The translations under genes were made by a program, and so were the position numbers. Below are positions 17,708 through 20,719 of a stretch of DNA of 20,719 nucleotides, piece by piece. The notes under the pieces are model-generated. The model did not search any database and was not told the origin of the DNA. It saw only the letters and a program-made list of their open reading frames with translations. Numbering within the stretch: position 1 is the first letter of the stretch; every line of letters starts with the position of its first letter. Source of the DNA: Deltaproteobacteria bacterium (GTDB lineage Bacteria; Desulfobacterota; Desulfobacteria; Desulfobacterales; ETH-SRB1); contig JAFCZU010000058.1 in NCBI GenBank assembly GCA_019314185.1, positions 1 through 20,719 on the forward strand. Direction: 5' to 3'.

Positions 17708-19948
17708 ATGAATAAAATAAAAAGAATTGGGATGGTGATGGCTTTAACGCTGGCGCTATCTCTCTCGGTGAGCAGTCACGCCATGGCGGCGTTGACGATG
17801 AACACAACGACTGTCTCTGGCAGTGGAGCGTTGACTCTTACGGGGGCGACTGCTTCTACTTGGTCAACAGCGGCTGGGGATATTACGATTGAGGCAGGGA
17901 CCACAACAGCGGCTTCAGTGATTTTACTTTCCAATCAGAATGCAGTTGATGCTGTTTATTTACATGCTGATGGAGGGACATCTGATGGTATTAAGATTCA
18001 TTCCGATCAAGGCACTGGCGTTGCTTCAATTCATCTGTTATCTGATGTTGGCGGTGCCACTATTGATACATCGGGCGACAACAAAGAAATTCGTCTTACT
18101 ACTGGAACAGGAGATGTGGTTATCGCGGGTAGCGCTTCAGGTACTGACGCTTTAACTATTACTGCTGGAGACGTACTTCTTACTTCGGGACTGTTTGATA
18201 TGACTATAGGCGATATGACTTTAGCTGATGGTTCAATTACTGTTACTGATGCTGATAATGCCGCTACTTTAAGTGTGACCAACAATACTGCTACAACTGC
18301 ATCACCATTTGTGCTTGCTGGTTCAGGAGTTTTTACGGGAAATACAACGAGTAGTTTTATGACCGTTACTCCTTCTGGATTAACTACTGGAACTGGTGTT
18401 TATCTTCCATTGGCTGCGATGACACAAGGTAAAGGTTTGCATATGGTAGCTAACGCTCTTACAACTGGAAATGAGGTAAATGTTAGTTCTTCTGCTACCG
18501 CGATAACTGGCGCTGGTAGATTACTTCGCGTTGATCACACTGGCGCTACTGGTACTGCGGCAGTCTTATCAGAATTTGCTTCTGCCGCTAATGATGAAAC
18601 AACTATTATGCGTGTAACCGCTTCTGATGTTTTAGCAACTGGTACCGCTTTGGATATTTCTGCTGATGCGATGACTACTGGTACTGCTTTGGACGCTGGC
18701 GCGTTAGATGCTCTGACAACTGGAATTGGCGCAAACATTGAATCGGGTGCTACAGCAATAACTGGCGCTGGTAGAGTACTTCGCGTTGATCACACTGGCG
18801 CTACTGGTACTTCAGCGATTCTGTCAGAATTCGCTTCTGCCGCTACCGACGAAACAACTATTATGAAAGTAACAGGTTCTGCCGCTTTGGCGGCTGGTGT
18901 TGCTTTGGATGTTTCTGTTGCTGCAATGACTACTGGTAAAGCGATTGATGTAAGTGATCTGGCTGCTATTACGACAGGTAAAGCGATTCATGTAGACGCT
19001 ACAGGTAATACGCAGACAGACGGTATTCTTGTTCATGTTGATTCTGGTTCTAGTATTGCCACAAGTACAGGTAGATCGTTATTAGTAGACCACACTGGTA
19101 CTGCCGGAGTTGACACTGTTATTGCCGAGGTAAAATCTGCCGCTACCGACGAAACAACTATTATGAAAGTAACAGGTTCTGCCGCTTTGGCGGCTGGTGT
19201 TGCTTTGGATATTTCTACTGTTGCAATGACTACTGGTAAAGCGATTGACATAAGTAATTTAGATGCTATTACTACAGGTAAAGCAATTCATGTAGATGCT
19301 ACAGGCGTTACTCAAACCGATGGCATTCTTGTTCATGTTGATTCTGGTTCTACTGCTCTTACAAGCACAGGCAGATTGTTATTAGTAGATCATACTGCCG
19401 TTTCTGGAGTTAGCACCACTGTTGCCGAGATAAAGTCTGTTGCAGCTGACGAAACGATTGTTTTGGGTGTATCAGGCGTTGATCTTACTACAGGCTCAGT
19501 GCTTGCACTTACAGGATCAGCTAATAGCGAAATGACTGCAGCGGGATCATTTATAAAAGTAAGCGATGGTACAAACGATGTTTTCCGTGTTGGTTATAAT
19601 GGTCATATTACAAGTGCTGCTACCGATGTTGCTAATAGTGAACCTGCTCTTACTGTCGCTGGTGGTTTTTCAGGACCCAGTGAAACTGCGGGTAATGCAG
19701 CAGGTATAGCTACAGATACGAGAGGACAGGTTGTATTTACTGCTGATGCCGATGCTGGCACAGCAATATTAACCTTTGGTAAAGCATATGCTGCCGCTCC
19801 TGTTTGTGTAATAACGCCAGCAGATGCAGAAGCTCAAGCAAATATGGATTTCGCATTTGTAACGACTTCTACAACCGTAATGACTATTAATTACATAACT
19901 GGTACGGCCGCAACTGAAGATACTTGGAATTACATCTGTATTGAATAA
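17708..19948 (+). CDS. repetitive exported surface protein (fibre/adhesin-like)
   Basis: 746 residues. Start at the ATG of MNKIKRIGMVMALTLALSL, because this gives a clean signal peptide with cleavage after HAMA (about 27). An earlier in-frame ATG at 17645 would bury it. Residues about 30-200 are Thr/Ala/Gly-rich short strands. About 265-600 is built of repeats: ITGAGRLLRVDHTGATGT, DETTIMKVTGSAALAAGVAL, MTTGKAIDVS, TTGKAIHVDATG, TDGILVHVDSGS. They probably form a beta-helix or fibrous stalk. A distinct C-terminal domain (about 655-746: GQVVFTADADAGTAILTFG, AAPVCVITPADAEAQANMDF, WNYICIE) resembles the receptor-binding tips of phage-type fibres. Its two Cys could pair. Codon use matches the S-layer-like gene and suggests strong expression. 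AAGAGGAGGT at 17571-17580 is Shine-Dalgarno-like but has no nearby start. Likely surface display or host contact; a prophage tail fibre is less likely, as no phage genes are near. Confidence 0.83.
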   Translation: MNKIKRIGMVMALTLALSLSVSSHAMAALTMNTTTVSGSGALTLTGATASTWSTAAGDITIEAGTTTAASVILLSNQNAVDAVYLHADGGTSDGIKIHSDQGTGVASIHLLSDVGGATIDTSGDNKEIRLTTGTGDVVIAGSASGTDALTITAGDVLLTSGLFDMTIGDMTLADGSITVTDADNAATLSVTNNTATTASPFVLAGSGVFTGNTTSSFMTVTPSGLTTGTGVYLPLAAMTQGKGLHMVANALTTGNEVNVSSSATAITGAGRLLRVDHTGATGTAAVLSEFASAANDETTIMRVTASDVLATGTALDISADAMTTGTALDAGALDALTTGIGANIESGATAITGAGRVLRVDHTGATGTSAILSEFASAATDETTIMKVTGSAALAAGVALDVSVAAMTTGKAIDVSDLAAITTGKAIHVDATGNTQTDGILVHVDSGSSIATSTGRSLLVDHTGTAGVDTVIAEVKSAATDETTIMKVTGSAALAAGVALDISTVAMTTGKAIDISNLDAITTGKAIHVDATGVTQTDGILVHVDSGSTALTSTGRLLLVDHTAVSGVSTTVAEIKSVAADETIVLGVSGVDLTTGSVLALTGSANSEMTAAGSFIKVSDGTNDVFRVGYNGHITSAATDVANSEPALTVAGGFSGPSETAGNAAGIATDTRGQVVFTADADAGTAILTFGKAYAAAPVCVITPADAEAQANMDFAFVTTSTTVMTINYITGTAATEDTWNYICIE
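18836..19210 (+). repeat. 300-bp-period internal duplication
   Basis: 18836-18910 and 19136-19210 are identical over 75 bases, including silent sites. Flanking parts of the 300-bp (100-residue) unit are diverged. An older 255-bp period links 18506 and 18761 (ACTGGCGCTGGTAGA... blocks). Confidence 0.9.
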
Positions 19949-20029
19949 GAATAAAATTATTATCTAAACCTTCCAAAGTTAATCCCTAAAAGGTCGTAAC
20001 TTTGCGGTTTGACATTCTGTCGCGCAATA

Positions 20030-20057
20030 GTAGGGGCGGGTCGCGACCCGCCCCTAC
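20030..20057. repeat. 28-bp perfect GC palindrome
   Basis: GTAGGGGCGGGTCG is followed directly by its exact complement. It begins 16 bases after a TTGACA (20009-20014), at the place where a -10 box would be expected for the next gene. Sister of 17475-17504. Confidence 0.9.
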
Positions 20058-20113
20058 GGTGGGCAGGGTGAACAAAAAACTTCTTAATTAAAAGAAGAAT
20101 AATAATAAATAAT

Positions 20114-20719
20114 ATGATAAAAAATAAGCTAAAGATTGGATTGGTTTTCGCTTTAGTGATGATGTTTGGAGCAGTTAATATTGTGGGCGCTGTTGGTCTT
20201 ACCTATAGCAATGACACAACCGTTGATTTATCAAGTCCAGATATTGATTTGACAATAGTTGCAGCATCAGAAGCTACTACCGTAGTTGTAAACGCGGGAA
20301 CGATCGTGATAACTTTGCCAATAGGTGGTAACGCTTTTACGATAACATCAGCTAGTCGTCATCTTCTTATAAGTAATGACACAAGCGCGCTTACAAAAAG
20401 TTATAGTTGCGACTCAAATAGATTAGAAACATTAGTTGTTACTCCTGGTGCAAGTGTTGCTGAGACTATTACATTAACTCCTGATAGTGCTCAGTGTGTA
20501 GGAGCTAGTGGAAGTGGCGGTGGAACTTATATTCCTCCAGCTGACACAACTCCTCCAACGAGCACTTCAATCAGCATTGCCGGCGGAGCGGAAACAACTG
20601 AAACGACAAGCGTTACTTTAACTTTAGGAGCGACAGGAGCGAGCTATATGATGATTGCCAATGATGCTGATTTCACCGACGCGAGTTGGGAAACTTATGC
20701 TACTTCTAAAGAATGGACG
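20114..20719 (+). CDS. exported protein with Ig-like domain (partial)
   Basis: 202 codons, open to the window end, so the C-terminus is missing. Start at MIKNKLKIGLVFALVMMFGA with a signal peptide of about 27 residues (cleavage after VGA). Residues about 28-140 form a beta-rich domain (VDLSSPDIDLTIVAAS, TIVITLPIGGNAFTI, YSCDSN and AQCVGAS supply two Cys that may pair). A Gly-rich hinge GSGGGTYIPPADTTPPTST leads to the start of a repeated Ig-like module (SISIAGGAETTETTSVTLTL, YMMIANDADF, WETYATSKEWT). That module is frequent in Patescibacteria surface proteins and usually present in several copies. It is the third exported protein in a row and is probably anchored or secreted. No membrane anchor is visible in the part present. 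Confidence 0.85.
   Translation, partial: MIKNKLKIGLVFALVMMFGAVNIVGAVGLTYSNDTTVDLSSPDIDLTIVAASEATTVVVNAGTIVITLPIGGNAFTITSASRHLLISNDTSALTKSYSCDSNRLETLVVTPGASVAETITLTPDSAQCVGASGSGGGTYIPPADTTPPTSTSISIAGGAETTETTSVTLTLGATGASYMMIANDADFTDASWETYATSKEWT

Noticed and set aside
17645..19948. Prophage tail-fibre interpretation
   Set aside because: The C-terminal domain is fibre-like, but there is a signal peptide and no phage structural, integrase or lysis gene nearby.

Overview
The window looks like a piece of a Patescibacteria (Candidate Phyla Radiation, Parcubacteria-like) genome. It is AT-rich and mostly lacks Shine-Dalgarno sites. It carries surface-protein and DUF5667-type families that I associate with that group, and its intergenic spaces are packed with short palindromic repeats. 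TGA is used as a stop (for example at the end of the antiporter), so the TGA=Gly code of Gracilibacteria does not apply. This placement is inference from gene content, not from a marker gene.

Layout. 1-1850: the tail of an unknown gene with a terminator, then a CPA2 (Kef-type) cation:proton antiporter with its own terminator. 1900-3640: a repeat-rich stretch with tRNA-Ser(GCU) and tRNA-Ser(UGA) on the minus strand, a MITE-like element between them, a membrane protein with a Lys-rich head, and tRNA-Arg(GCG). 3670-8700: a cell-surface polysaccharide block of two GT2 glycosyltransferases, a GalU-like UTP-glucose-1-phosphate uridylyltransferase and a GT4 glycosyltransferase. One small unknown gene on the minus strand lies inside the block. 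8770-11030: an ECF-like sigma factor and a DUF5667-type membrane protein (probable anti-sigma partner), split by a four-helix-bundle (23S rRNA intervening-sequence type) gene. 11611-15102: a 1163-residue S-layer-like exported protein, then a strong terminator. 15262-17360: small genes, including an overlapping HEPN/MNT nucleotidyltransferase toxin-antitoxin-like pair, two small membrane-anchored proteins and a Cys-rich protein. 17708 to the end: a 746-residue repetitive exported protein and the start of a third exported protein with an Ig-like domain.

The most notable signal is the repeats. At least seven families of short palindromes occupy nearly every intergenic gap. Several copies also lie inside coding sequences, in frame, as extra loops in two glycosyltransferases and the DUF5667 protein. 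One family (TTAAGTA-type) sits exactly at the 3' ends of four genes, supplies or abuts their stop codons, and brackets the four-helix-bundle gene. The first GT2 gene also has a 29-bp perfect tandem duplication that shifts its C-terminus out of frame, and it has no ATG/GTG/TTG at its 5' end.

How the genes work together (inference): GalU makes UDP-glucose and the three glycosyltransferases build a surface glycan. The S-layer-like and repetitive proteins form the outer coat. The sigma/anti-sigma pair, next to the S-layer gene, could sense envelope state. No CRISPR array, rRNA, integrase or transposase gene was seen.
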